DNA of 64,000 nucleotides, from positions 2,046,001-2,110,000 of the forward strand of contig JADKAF010000001.1 of the NCBI GenBank assembly GCA_016719295.1, given 5' to 3'. A program made the translations under genes and the position numbers. The stretch is from Planctomycetota bacterium. GTDB taxonomy: Bacteria; Planctomycetota; UBA1135; JADKAF01. Below, piece after piece: positions 16,868-25,944 of the stretch; the first letter of the stretch is position 1; each line of letters starts with the position of its first letter. A model generated the notes under the pieces. That model did not search any database and was not told the origin of the DNA. It saw only the letters and a program-made list of their open reading frames with translations.

Positions 16868-17485
16868 ATGATGCGACTGGTCTCGACGCGCTTGATGCTG
16901 GCCGTGGCCCCTCTCGTCCTCGCCGCTTCGTGCGTCTTCACCCCGCTGCACCCCGAGCGTCGACAGACCACCGAGTGGGCGTTCGACATGCTCTTCTGCG
17001 AGCCGTACGAGACGGAGGGCAGCTCCGCCGTGCAGACGGGCACCTTCGTCACGAACATCATCGTGTGCCCGGTCGTGCTGCCCGGCTCTTGGCTCTGGGA
17101 TTCCTTCGTCGTCAATCCGTTCGACTCCGTCTTCGACTCGAGCGCCGACGTGTACGACGTGGTGTGGAATCGCCACCCCAATAACCAGGAGCTCTACGAG
17201 GACCGCAGCGACTACGACGGTGAGTACTCGCGCTCGGAGCACGGCTTCACCCGCCCGCTCCGCCACATGACGGGCGCTCTCGTGTTCCTCGGCGACTTCT
17301 TCGTGCGCGCGAACATCCCGGTCGGCCCCCGCGGCTTCGGGCGCTTCTACGAAGTGAACAGCGCGAAGGAAGTCGGCCGCAACGCCGCGATCCCGTGGTA
17401 CTTCGACAAGGCCGGCTACCAGCCGCGCGAAGTCGGAAGCGGCAAGAACCTCTTCTGGAAGCACGACGAGAAGGACGCCGAGTAA
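16868..17485 (+). CDS. Predicted lipoprotein of unknown function
   Basis: A 205-residue protein with a lipoprotein signal peptide (LMLAVAPLVLAASC, lipid anchor at about Cys22). The mature part has cysteines near MLFCEPYE and NIIVCPVVLPGSWLWDSF. It is rich in aromatic residues and ends in a charged tail. GGAG lies about eight bases before the ATG. A second ATG is three bases downstream. No family is recognised. Placement opposite another lipoprotein gene and the shared style suggest a common envelope role. Confidence 0.75.
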   Translation: MMRLVSTRLMLAVAPLVLAASCVFTPLHPERRQTTEWAFDMLFCEPYETEGSSAVQTGTFVTNIIVCPVVLPGSWLWDSFVVNPFDSVFDSSADVYDVVWNRHPNNQELYEDRSDYDGEYSRSEHGFTRPLRHMTGALVFLGDFFVRANIPVGPRGFGRFYEVNSAKEVGRNAAIPWYFDKAGYQPREVGSGKNLFWKHDEKDAE

Positions 17486-17520
17486 CTCGGCGCTCTCGCG
17501 CCTCCGCTCTTGTGCGCTGC

Positions 17521-17552
17521 GAGGCGCGTCGCTCATCCGAGCGACGCGCCTC
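17521..17552. terminator. 14-bp GC-rich hairpin between convergent genes
   Basis: Arms 17521-17534 and 17539-17552 are perfectly complementary, with an ATCC loop. It sits 35 bases after the lipoprotein stop and before the convergent gene ending at 17583. GCGCATTT follows on the plus side, so it is a likely terminator with a short T-run. Confidence 0.6.
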
Positions 17553-17582
17553 GCGCATTTCCAGGACCGAAGAGCGGCGCGA

Positions 17583-18491
17583 TCAGCGCGGGCGCTCGAC
17601 GGCGAGCAGGCCCGGGCCGCCGGCGCCGGCGAGCCAGGCGCCGCGGCGTCGCCACGACCAGCGCGTGCTCCCCACGGCGACGAGGCGCGAGCCGCGCGCG
17701 AAGACGTGGCCCAGATCCCCAGGCGGCACCTCCTCGGCGCGCCAGCGCGGGATACCCGCCGCGAGGTCGATCGAGGCGACGAAGTTCTCGCTCGCGGAGG
17801 CGACCCAGAGCCGCGACGAGCTTCCCGCCGCGGCGATGGCGGGAAACGGCAGCGCGAGCCGAAGGCGCTCCGAGCCATCGGGCGCGAGACAGCGCAGATG
17901 CCCCGCGCCGGATTCCACGGCGAGCCAGGCAGAGCGCGCGGAGCACCAGGCGATCGCCTCGATGGGCACGCCGGGCGCCGCGACTCGCACCGCGCTGGCG
18001 AAACGCAGGTCGCTGCTCTCCGCGCGATAGAGCCCGCCATCCACGTCGGAGAGCAACAGCGCGCCGCGCGCATCCGCCGCCACCGCGTGCAGCGGCGGCC
18101 ACGCCTCCTCCGCTCCCAGCTCGAGACCGCGTGCGCTCGCTCGCACGAGCACGAGCGCTCCCGACTCCACCAGCGCGACGCAGCTCGGTCCGGAGCCTGC
18201 GGCGAGCGCGCGAACACCCGACGCGAGCGCGAGGCGCTGCACGCGGGCGACCCGCGGCGCGAGCAGCGCGGGGACGAGCTCCGCGCGCACGATCTCCCGG
18301 CCATGCGCCCCGTGCGCCACCCACACGCCGCGCTCCCGATCCGCTCCGAGCGCCCGCAGCTCGACGAGCCCCTCGAGCACGCGCGGCGCCGACGCCGAGG
18401 AGCCCGACCACACGCGCACCTCGCCGCGCGACGGATCGCCGAGGAAGACCCAAGCCGTGGCGAGCAGCAGCTCGCCCATGAAGAACCCCAT
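17583..18491 (-). CDS. Secreted beta-propeller-like hypothetical protein
   Basis: A 302-residue protein with a short N-terminal hydrophobic segment (MGELLLATAWVFLG). The rest is a regular series of short beta-strand units such as ALGADRERGVWVAHG, AVAADARGALLLSDVDGGLY and AIAAAGSSSRLWVASASEN, the look of an NHL- or PQQ-type propeller. No catalytic motif is recognised. ATG at 18491 or 18479 are both possible starts. It follows the polytopic membrane protein gene by 60 bases on the same strand and may share its transcript, possibly sensing or binding something at the envelope. Confidence 0.62.
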   Translation of the reverse strand: MGFFMGELLLATAWVFLGDPSRGEVRVWSGSSASAPRVLEGLVELRALGADRERGVWVAHGAHGREIVRAELVPALLAPRVARVQRLALASGVRALAAGSGPSCVALVESGALVLVRASARGLELGAEEAWPPLHAVAADARGALLLSDVDGGLYRAESSDLRFASAVRVAAPGVPIEAIAWCSARSAWLAVESGAGHLRCLAPDGSERLRLALPFPAIAAAGSSSRLWVASASENFVASIDLAAGIPRWRAEEVPPGDLGHVFARGSRLVAVGSTRWSWRRRGAWLAGAGGPGLLAVERPR

Positions 18492-18551
18492 CGCCGCACC
18501 TCGAGACGAAGAACGCCTCGAAGACGCACGAGAGACCGCAGCGTCACCGAC

Positions 18552-20309
18552 TCAGCGCAGCGGCGGCAGCGCCTCGCGAAGGAAGGCCTCGGTGAACGGC
18601 AAGCGCGGAGGCAAGCGCGTCACGAGCTCCTGCTGCAGCCAGCGCTGCACGACGGCGAGCGCGTGCGGCCGGCGCGCAGCATCGAAGAGCAGCGCCGCGA
18701 GGGCGTCGTCCGGCAGCCAGGCGTGCGCGCCGCGCTCGCGCGCGCGAGCGAGGCGCCGCTCGGCCTCCGCGACCCACGTCGCCCGCGCGGGAGAGGCCGC
18801 GCCATCGAGATCACCCAGATCGAGCCACTCGCGCGCGAGGAAGTGCTCCATCGTCCACTTGGTCTCCGGGTTCGGCGCGAAGGCCACGATCTCGTCCTCG
18901 GCCGCGGCCTGCGCGCGCACGAAGGTCGCGACGTCGACGAGCTCCTGCCGCCACAGCACCGGCCAGCGCCCGCGCGCGGCCTCGCTCGCGCCGACCTGCA
19001 AGACCAAGGCGCCGAGCGCGAGCAGCGCGACCGCCGCGCCGCGCGCGCGCGAAGGCCTCGGCACCGCGACGCTCGCGAGCGCGCCACCGCCAAGGCCCGC
19101 GAGCAACGCCATCCCCCACCACAGCCACGCTGGCGCGCTCCCGGCGATGGAGTCGAGCATCCCGGGGGCTCCGAGCCCGAGCTCCGCACGCGTGATCGGC
19201 CAAGGACCGATGGCAGCGCTCGCGGCCTCGCGCAACCCGTGCTCGCCCGCCCACGCGCGGAGAGCCAGCGCGTGGACGAGCAGCACCAGCGCGAGCAGCC
19301 CGCCTGGCGCGAAGGAGCGAGCCCGGGCAGCGCTCTGCAGCGACACCGCCGCCGCGCAGCTCAGCGCGACGGCGGCGGGCAGCACGTACGCTCCGTGCTC
19401 CCGCGCGCCGACCTTCAGCGCGGCCGCGCCGAGCAGCGCGAACCAGGCGAGACCGCTGGCGGCGAGCCAAGGGCGCGTGCGCGCGAGCACGACGAGCCCC
19501 GACAGCGCGAGCCACGGCAGCACGCCGAGCGGTGCGAGCACCTCGAGCACGGCGAGGCTCGCGAGCTCGGGTCGCGGGATCCGCTCGTTCCAAGCGACCA
19601 TCGCCTTGCGGTACTGCTCGATCGCGGAGTACTCCGCGAAGGCCTCCGGCGCTCCGAGCCGATCCAGCGCGAGCACGAGCCCGACGAGCGCGAGCAGCGC
19701 GGCCCCCGCAACGAGCGCGGAGCCGAGCACCTCGCGACAGCTCGAGGCTCGTCCGACGGAGCGCTCGGCGTCGACGTGCAAGAGCAGGAGCGGCAGCGCC
19801 GCCGAGAGCAGCGTGACGTGCGTCGCCGCGCAGAGCATCGCGCCGCAGGCCAAGGCCACGCGCGCGCGTCGGCGCGACGGCTGCGGCGCGAGGATCCAAG
19901 CGCAAGCGATGGCGACGCAGCCGAAGGCCAGCGCATGGACCTCGACGGCGCCCGCGTAGAAACGCAGCGCGGGCGTGGCGAGGAGCACGAGCGTCCCCCC
20001 CAGCGCCGCGAGCGGACCGGCGAGCCGCGCCGACGCGAGCTGCGCCGCTCCCGCGCCGACGACGCAGCCGAGGCCGGAGATGGCGCGGATGGCCTGAGCG
20101 CGGTCGAGCGCGAAGAACGGCGAGAGCAACGCCCGCCAGGCGATCGCGAGCGGCAGGAGCAAGAAATGCGCTTGGACCCAGATCGATTGGCGCCAGAGCT
20201 CTACGAAGAGCGGGCCATCGCCATAGAGCCCGGGATGCGCATCACGCCAAGCGACGTACGTCGCCGCGAGGAGCGCGATCCCGAGCGTGGCTCGAGCGCA
20301 CCGCGCCAT
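18552..20309 (-). CDS. Polytopic membrane protein, possible GT-C-like glycosyltransferase
   Basis: A 585-residue integral membrane protein with around a dozen hydrophobic helices. The first luminal segment after helix 1 reads WRDAHPGLYGDGPLFVELWR. An acidic residue in this loop followed by many helices is the layout of GT-C (PMT/ArnT-like) glycosyltransferases and of DUF2723-type proteins. The C-terminal 110 residues are soluble and contain EIVAFAPNPETKWTMEHF and a closing LPPRLPFTEAFLREALPPLR. Start is ATG at 20309. Sequence alone does not fix a sugar donor or acceptor. It diverges from the large lyase-like gene. Confidence 0.6.
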   Translation of the reverse strand: MARCARATLGIALLAATYVAWRDAHPGLYGDGPLFVELWRQSIWVQAHFLLLPLAIAWRALLSPFFALDRAQAIRAISGLGCVVGAGAAQLASARLAGPLAALGGTLVLLATPALRFYAGAVEVHALAFGCVAIACAWILAPQPSRRRARVALACGAMLCAATHVTLLSAALPLLLLHVDAERSVGRASSCREVLGSALVAGAALLALVGLVLALDRLGAPEAFAEYSAIEQYRKAMVAWNERIPRPELASLAVLEVLAPLGVLPWLALSGLVVLARTRPWLAASGLAWFALLGAAALKVGAREHGAYVLPAAVALSCAAAVSLQSAARARSFAPGGLLALVLLVHALALRAWAGEHGLREAASAAIGPWPITRAELGLGAPGMLDSIAGSAPAWLWWGMALLAGLGGGALASVAVPRPSRARGAAVALLALGALVLQVGASEAARGRWPVLWRQELVDVATFVRAQAAAEDEIVAFAPNPETKWTMEHFLAREWLDLGDLDGAASPARATWVAEAERRLARARERGAHAWLPDDALAALLFDAARRPHALAVVQRWLQQELVTRLPPRLPFTEAFLREALPPLR

Positions 20310-20633
20310 GCGTGGCGCGTCCGCGCATTCGCCTCCCGGATCCTCTGCTCTGCGTGCCACGCGTGCGATCGAGCTCCTCCGCGCGCAGAGCGCACCGAGA
20401 TCCTTCGGCGCATCTTCGCCCTTCCCTTCGAGGGAGCGGAACAAGTTTCCGAGGGCTTGCGTCCGGCGTAGGCCTCACAGCATTCGCCCCCAAAGAATCG
20501 ATCTGCACATTGTTTCCCCCTCAGATGACCCACCTCAAGAGAGGTCCGTGCTGGAGCCGAGATGCGAGAACAGACCCTTACGGGCTGCCCCACTTCGGGG
20601 CTGAGAATCGAGGCGAGTGAAGTGAGAACGAGC
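20310..20633. other. 324-bp divergent intergenic region
   Basis: This lies between the membrane protein and the large secreted protein. It is somewhat less GC-rich than its neighbours (about 20440-20560) and presumably contains both promoters. No repeat, RNA or small gene is convincing. Confidence 0.4.
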
Positions 20634-23594
20634 ATGAAGCGGCCTGGCTCCAACGGCCGGTTGGCAACGAACGCGAAGCAGCGCCTGTGTGCGGCGGCCT
20701 TCGCGCTTCTCGCGGCGAGCACCGCGGACGCCCAATCGCCCCTTTTGAATGTCGGCCCGCTCGAGGCTGGAACGCTCGGGGAGATCACCCTCGAGCGCGC
20801 ACCGAGCGGACACACCAACTTCTACGTCGTGATCGCGCTGGATCCCCAGTTCCTCGCGCTGCCGACGCCTGTGCGCTACACCGATGTCGCCGTACCGCAG
20901 ACGTGGTACCGCGTCTGGACGCGCATCGAGCGCAACGAGTGGAAGTTCCGCGTGCCGAGCTTCACCTCCGGCACGACGATGTACTTCCGCGGGATCTCCT
21001 TCGACGGAGCGAATCAGAGCGGCGCTGCGACCGACATCGTGATGCGCACGATCGGTCAGCCGCCCGGTGCGCCTCCCGGAGGACTCACGCTGAACGAGGG
21101 CATCCGCCTGCGTGTGCGCGATCGCCTCGGCGTCTCGCGCAGCGAGGAAGCCGTCGTCGCCGGCGTCCCGCTCGCGCGCACGGAGATCATCCGCCAGCCC
21201 GCGCGCGAGCTGATGCTCGTCGACGACCGCGGCAATCAGATCGGCGCGCAGTTCCGCGTCGCCGCGCGCTGGGGCGATCTCTTCGACACGACCGCTCCGG
21301 TGAAGTGGGTGCACGTCGACTTCCACGCCAGCGCGGACGCCCGCAGCTCGCGCGAGTACTTCCTCATGCGCCGCGATCAGCGCGCGTTCGACGACCCGAA
21401 CATGCGGGTGACCGAGACGGCATCGCTGGTCAGCATCGACACGGGGATCGCGCTCTTCCAGCTCTCGAAGCTGGCGGGCAGCTTGTTCCACAGCGTCTTC
21501 ATCGACGCCAACGCGGACGGCGAGCTCGCCGCGGACGAGGAGATGATCCGCCCGTCGAGCGAGAGCGCGGCCTTGATCCGCGACACGCTCGGCAACACGT
21601 ACAGCTCCCGGTTCGATCGACCGACGGTGACGATCGAGGAAGTGGGCTCGGTGCGCACGCGCATCCGCGTGGATGGACACCATCGCCCGCGCACGGCCGG
21701 CATCGGCATCGACCGCGACTTCCTGCGCTACACGACGTGGTACGACTTCTACGCCGGCAAGTCGGAGGTCAAGGTCACGCACAGCCTGCGCAACGACTAC
21801 GTCGAGAACGCGCTGGGCAACATCGCCTTCGCCGACTACCGCTTGGTGCTCGACCTCGAGCTGCCGGGCACGGTGAGCTACGCCATCCCGCGCGACGACC
21901 AGGGCAGCCTGCTCCGCGAGTCGCTGAGCGCGGGCCAGTACGTCGCGCTCTACCAGGAAGGCAACGGGGACGCCGCGACCTTCCGGAACCACGACGCGAA
22001 CCTCCGGCTCGCGGGCTGGGAGCTCTATCGCACGCGCAACGGATCGAACCGCGAGCTCCGCGCGAGCGGCTTGCGCGCTCCCGGCGTCACGACGCTCATG
22101 AACTCGCGTCTCGGGCTCACCTGCTCCGTGCGTCACTTCTGGCAGAACTGCCAGAAGGCGCTCGCGCTGCGCGCTCCCGACCGGATCGAGGTCGCGCTCT
22201 GGCCCGAGGATCGCCCCGGGGATCACTGGATCGCCGACTTCATGCAGAAGACCCACGAGATGACGCTGCACTTCTTCGCTCCCTCTTGGGGCGATCGCAC
22301 CACGCAGCTCAACCTCGCGCAGCAGGAGCCGATGCGGCCCTGGGCCGGCGGTGACTACTACCTCCACACGCAGGCTTGGGGCGATTCGGGCGTGCTCCCG
22401 ACTCCATACGAGGCCCCGTCGCAGTGGCCGACGATCGCCGCGACCTTCGAGCGCGACTCCCAGAGCCTGCTCTCGCGCGAAGACAACTACGGCTGGCTCG
22501 CCTTCGGCGGTCAGTGGAACGTGCAGTGGACCGGCACGACCGGCAGCCCACGCAACAAGCTCATGCGCTTCGACAAGTGGGCCGTCTCGGGCGAAGAAGC
22601 GTTCTTCCTGCCGGACGAGAGCTCGGCGCTGCACAGCTCCGACGTGCGCCGCTTCCAGTTCGAGGGCTTCGTCGCCTCGCAGCACCCCGGCGCGCTGCTC
22701 TGGACCGGCGGACCGTACTACAACTTGAACGCGCACCCGGACGACCTCGGGCGCAGCACGATCCCCGCGGCGTACGATCGCTACCGAGCCGGCATCACCA
22801 ACACCTCGACGCACGAGTGGAACGGCTACGACTACGAGCACATGACCGCGGATGACTTCTACCAGTACTACCTGCTGACGAATCATCCGTTGATGCAGCG
22901 CTCGCTGCGCCGCATGGGCCAGGGCCTGCTCACCTTCCGCGAAGTGCGCGAGCCGGGCTTCTCCCCCTTCGCCTCACGTGGCTTCGGGTGGACCTTGCGC
23001 GGTCTCTGCCAGATCTACGAGACCACGGGCGAGCCCTCGGTGCGCGCGGGCATCGACTTCTACATCCGCAACTGGGAAGGGAGCCGCGGGCGCGGCACGA
23101 GCGGCAACGACGGGCACGTCACCCGCCAGCCACCGCATCCGAACGCGCTCGGCGTCCCGGGGAGCAACGCGACGACGTCGCAGAGCGATCGCTTCTGGTG
23201 GGACGCGCCGTGGCAGATCGGGATCGTGATCCACGCGCTGCACCGCTATCACCGCCAGTTCGACGACCCTCGCGCCCCGGCCTGGATCCGCACGATGGCC
23301 GACTACCTGGTCGACCAATGCTGGAAGAACGCGCAGCAGGACTTCACGAAGTTCATCAGCGTCGAGGACCCCGGCTTCTTCGGCGACTTCGACCCGACCG
23401 GCCTCTCGTCCTGGATCCCGGGCAGCCTCGCGGTGGCCTACCGCTACAACCCGCGCCAGCGCTACCTCGACTGCTCGAGCACGGTGTTCAACCGCTGGAG
23501 CAATGGCACGCGGACGATCTCGCTCGACCACGGCTACTGGCACTGGTGGGCGACCTACATCCATCTCCAACGCGAGCTGGGCAACATCCGCTGA
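20634..23594 (+). CDS. Large secreted protein, exo-rhamnogalacturonan-lyase-like (PcRGLX/YetA type)
   Basis: A 986-residue exported protein with a signal peptide ending near STADAQSP. An N-terminal beta-sandwich of about 110 residues is followed by long beta-rich domains (RTRIRVDGHHRPRTAGIGI, FYAGKSEVKVTHSLRNDYVE) and a C-terminal alpha/alpha-barrel-like third rich in Trp, Tyr and His (WNGYDYEHMTADDFYQYYLL, HGYWHWWATYIHLQRE). This ordering resembles the three-domain PcRGLX/YetA polysaccharide-lyase-like family. Active-site residues cannot be assigned. It probably attacks an acidic polysaccharide outside the cell. A start at GTG 20622 is possible. A strong terminator follows. Confidence 0.5.
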   Translation: MKRPGSNGRLATNAKQRLCAAAFALLAASTADAQSPLLNVGPLEAGTLGEITLERAPSGHTNFYVVIALDPQFLALPTPVRYTDVAVPQTWYRVWTRIERNEWKFRVPSFTSGTTMYFRGISFDGANQSGAATDIVMRTIGQPPGAPPGGLTLNEGIRLRVRDRLGVSRSEEAVVAGVPLARTEIIRQPARELMLVDDRGNQIGAQFRVAARWGDLFDTTAPVKWVHVDFHASADARSSREYFLMRRDQRAFDDPNMRVTETASLVSIDTGIALFQLSKLAGSLFHSVFIDANADGELAADEEMIRPSSESAALIRDTLGNTYSSRFDRPTVTIEEVGSVRTRIRVDGHHRPRTAGIGIDRDFLRYTTWYDFYAGKSEVKVTHSLRNDYVENALGNIAFADYRLVLDLELPGTVSYAIPRDDQGSLLRESLSAGQYVALYQEGNGDAATFRNHDANLRLAGWELYRTRNGSNRELRASGLRAPGVTTLMNSRLGLTCSVRHFWQNCQKALALRAPDRIEVALWPEDRPGDHWIADFMQKTHEMTLHFFAPSWGDRTTQLNLAQQEPMRPWAGGDYYLHTQAWGDSGVLPTPYEAPSQWPTIAATFERDSQSLLSREDNYGWLAFGGQWNVQWTGTTGSPRNKLMRFDKWAVSGEEAFFLPDESSALHSSDVRRFQFEGFVASQHPGALLWTGGPYYNLNAHPDDLGRSTIPAAYDRYRAGITNTSTHEWNGYDYEHMTADDFYQYYLLTNHPLMQRSLRRMGQGLLTFREVREPGFSPFASRGFGWTLRGLCQIYETTGEPSVRAGIDFYIRNWEGSRGRGTSGNDGHVTRQPPHPNALGVPGSNATTSQSDRFWWDAPWQIGIVIHALHRYHRQFDDPRAPAWIRTMADYLVDQCWKNAQQDFTKFISVEDPGFFGDFDPTGLSSWIPGSLAVAYRYNPRQRYLDCSSTVFNRWSNGTRTISLDHGYWHWWATYIHLQRELGNIR

Positions 23595-23640
23595 GCCGCG
23601 GAGCAGCTCACGCGTAGCGCCTCTCAGGCGCGATGCCGGA

Positions 23641-23680
23641 ACGACGGAGCCCGAGGTCGAGAGACCTCGGGCTCCGTCGT
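23641..23680. terminator. 18-bp perfect hairpin terminator between convergent genes
   Basis: Arms 23641-23658 and 23663-23680 are perfectly complementary, with a GAGA loop. It lies 46 bases after the secreted-lyase stop and before the convergent deaminase gene. TTGGG follows on the plus side, so it is probably a bidirectional terminator that relies on stem strength. Confidence 0.65.
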
Positions 23681-23749
23681 TTGGGCCCGGTCGGTGGGAC
23701 GCCAGAGCTGCGGGACGCCGCCGCGCGACTCGCGCCGAGCGGCGCTCCT

Positions 23750-24979
23750 CTACGTGCCGCGCGGCGCGCCCTTGGGCCCCGGCGCGAGGGCATCGAAGTA
23801 GTCGATGACGCGCCGCACGTAAGCGCGCTTCTCGCGATAGCTGCGCGGGTAGAAGGAGCGCTTGAATCCGTAGATCAGCACGTCGCGCAAGTCGTTCAGC
23901 CCGAGGCCGAACACCCGGATCGCCTTCATCACCTCGGCCGTCACCGTGGTGTCGGAGACGAGGCGGTTGTCGGTGCAGATGGTGGTCGCGAGGCGCAGAT
24001 CGCGGAAGCGCCGGAACGGATGCCGGCTGAGATCGGAGAGCTCCGGGATCGTCTGCTGGTTCGAGGTGAGACAGACCTCGATCGCGATGCGCCGATCGGC
24101 GACGTACTGCGCCAGCCTCTCGACGTAGGCTTCGCGCTCGCGGATGTCCGGCGTGGAGATGCGATCGGGCGAGAGGAGCCAGGTGCCGTGCCCGATGCGA
24201 TCCGCATGCAGGTCCGTCAGCGCCTGGAAGATCGACTCGGGCCCGAAGTCCTCGCCCGCGTGCACGGTCTTGCCGAGGAAGTGCTTGTGCACGAAGGCGT
24301 AGGCCTCGACGTGGTCGGCGGCCGGGTAGCCCTTCTCCTGACCGGCGAGATCGAAGCCCACGATCTGCAAGCCGCGCTCGTCGCGCAGCGCCACCGCGGC
24401 CCGCGCCAGCTCGAGCGACGCGAGCGAGTAGATCTTCGTGCGCGGCGTGTAGGCGTGCGCGGCGACGAGCTGCGCGTAGGCCGGCCCGAAGTGCTCGGTG
24501 AAGAAGCGCAGGGCGCAGACGATGATGCCGTACTCGAAGGGCGGCTCGATGCCCCCCGCCACCTCGGGTCGCCGGTTGAACTCCGTCCGGGCGTGAGCGA
24601 GCCCTCGGTCGACCGCGGCCAGCACGTCCGCGATCGAGAGCTTCGCGTTCACATGGAGCTGCGGAGCGAAGCGCACCTCGATGTAGCGCACCCCCTCGGC
24701 CTGGTTGTCCTGCGCGAGCTCGTACGCCACGCGCTCGAGGGCCTCGGCGTCCTGCAGCACCGCGCAGGTGTAGGCGAAGCCCTGTAGGTATTCGGCCAGG
24801 TTGCGATAGCTGGCCTTGAACACGCGCTCGCGGAGCCCCTCCGGCGTATCGGCCGGCAGCTCGACCCCCTGCTGGCGGGCGAGCTCGAGCAAGGTCTCGA
24901 GCCGCAGGGACCCGTCGAGATGCAGGTGCAGGTCGGTCTTCGGCAGCTTTCGGATCAGTTCCTCGCTGAGGTCCAGCAT
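23750..24979 (-). CDS. Adenosine-deaminase-family nucleoside deaminase
   Basis: A 409-residue zinc metallo-deaminase of the ADA family. Metal and catalytic residues are seen in order: TDLHLHLDGSLRLE (two His), GFDLAGQEKGYP, VHAGEDFGPESI (His and Glu), DRIGHGTWLL (His), CLTSNQQT and TICTDNRLVSD (Asp). The last motif differs from the NTDDP of classical adenosine deaminase. The family also includes 6-aminodeoxyfutalosine deaminases, so the substrate is uncertain and no futalosine-pathway genes are next to it. Full length, soluble. It is isolated between two convergent or divergent secreted-enzyme genes. Confidence 0.85.
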   Translation of the reverse strand: MLDLSEELIRKLPKTDLHLHLDGSLRLETLLELARQQGVELPADTPEGLRERVFKASYRNLAEYLQGFAYTCAVLQDAEALERVAYELAQDNQAEGVRYIEVRFAPQLHVNAKLSIADVLAAVDRGLAHARTEFNRRPEVAGGIEPPFEYGIIVCALRFFTEHFGPAYAQLVAAHAYTPRTKIYSLASLELARAAVALRDERGLQIVGFDLAGQEKGYPAADHVEAYAFVHKHFLGKTVHAGEDFGPESIFQALTDLHADRIGHGTWLLSPDRISTPDIREREAYVERLAQYVADRRIAIEVCLTSNQQTIPELSDLSRHPFRRFRDLRLATTICTDNRLVSDTTVTAEVMKAIRVFGLGLNDLRDVLIYGFKRSFYPRSYREKRAYVRRVIDYFDALAPGPKGAPRGT

Positions 24980-25333
24980 CGTTGCTCGTTCTCCTCCAGA
25001 GCGCTATCCTCCGCCGGCGGCGGACCTCGCTCGGCCCGTCTCCTACCATGCGGTCGCGCGTCCTTCACGCCGACGCGCATTCGCACCGCGCATCGGAGGC
25101 GCCACGCCGCCGACGATGCCATCGAGCTGGCCCGGCCCTCGAGCTGGTCCGGGTTCGCCGACGAGTGGCTGTGCGGGAAGACTCAGGTCTACCGGCAGAA
25201 CCGGCTCGCCGCCAGCAGGCTGATTCGCCGGCACGACGGCTAGCCAGCACCGCACCTAGCCAGCATCGCACCTAGCCAGCATCTCAGCCCTCCAGCCATC
25301 CCGCCCGCAGACGACCGAGGCAGCCGACGCGCC
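24980..25333. other. 354-bp divergent intergenic region
   Basis: This lies between the deaminase and the methyltransferase. It contains a short 16-bp tandem repeat (25242-25289) and no gene I can support. Confidence 0.4.
25242..25289. repeat. 16-bp tandem repeat, three copies
   Basis: Three consecutive units starting AGCCAGCA at 25242, 25258 and 25274, differing at a few positions, about 45 bases upstream of the methyltransferase start. Probably slippage. Regulatory meaning unknown. Confidence 0.55.
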
Positions 25334-25915
25334 ATGGCAGATTCGCTGCGTTTCTTCCTACGCTTCCTGCACTCGCCGCGCGCGGTGGGCGCGCTCTTCC
25401 CGAGCTCGGCGGCCCTCGCTCGCCGGATGGTCGAGGACGTCGACTTCGCTCCGGGGCGGCTGCTGGTCGAGTACGGCCCCGGGACCGGGGCGTTCACGGC
25501 GCAGATCGCCTCTCGCCTCGTCCCGGGGATGCACTATCTCGGGATCGAGCGCGACCCGGAGTTCACGCGACTCTTGCGCCAGCGCTACCCGCAGCTCAAG
25601 TTCCATTGCGGCAGCGTCGAGGACTTGCCGAAGGTGCTGGCCGAGCACGGATTGCCGCGGCCGGACCACATCATCTCGGGGATCCCGTTCGCCTCGATTC
25701 CGACCGCCGTCGCGCGGCGCATCCTCGAGAACACGCGCGCCACGCTGCGGCCCGGCGGCACCTTCGCCACCTTCCAGTACTGCCACGCTTACCCCCTGCC
25801 GAACGCGCGCGCCCTGCGTCAGAACATGGCCGAGCTCTTCGGCACACGCATGCATCGCTCGCCGTGCTGGCGCAACATCCCCCCCACGTTCATCCTGCGC
25901 TGGAACGCCCCCTGA
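25334..25915 (+). CDS. Phospholipid N-methyltransferase-like SAM-dependent methyltransferase
   Basis: A 193-residue class I methyltransferase. The N-terminus FLRFLHSPRAVGALFPSS followed by the SAM motif I VEYGPGTGAFTAQIA is characteristic of the rRNA-dimethylase-like branch that contains PmtA phosphatidylethanolamine methyltransferases. Motif II/IV is DHIISGIPFASIP, where NLPY would be expected in rRNA dimethylases, which favours a lipid substrate. The C-terminus ends NIPPTFILRW. It is followed at 30 bases by the secreted-enzyme gene and may share its transcript. Confidence 0.78.
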   Translation: MADSLRFFLRFLHSPRAVGALFPSSAALARRMVEDVDFAPGRLLVEYGPGTGAFTAQIASRLVPGMHYLGIERDPEFTRLLRQRYPQLKFHCGSVEDLPKVLAEHGLPRPDHIISGIPFASIPTAVARRILENTRATLRPGGTFATFQYCHAYPLPNARALRQNMAELFGTRMHRSPCWRNIPPTFILRWNAP

Positions 25916-25944
25916 GCCGACCTCGCCGCCGACCGCGACCTCCC

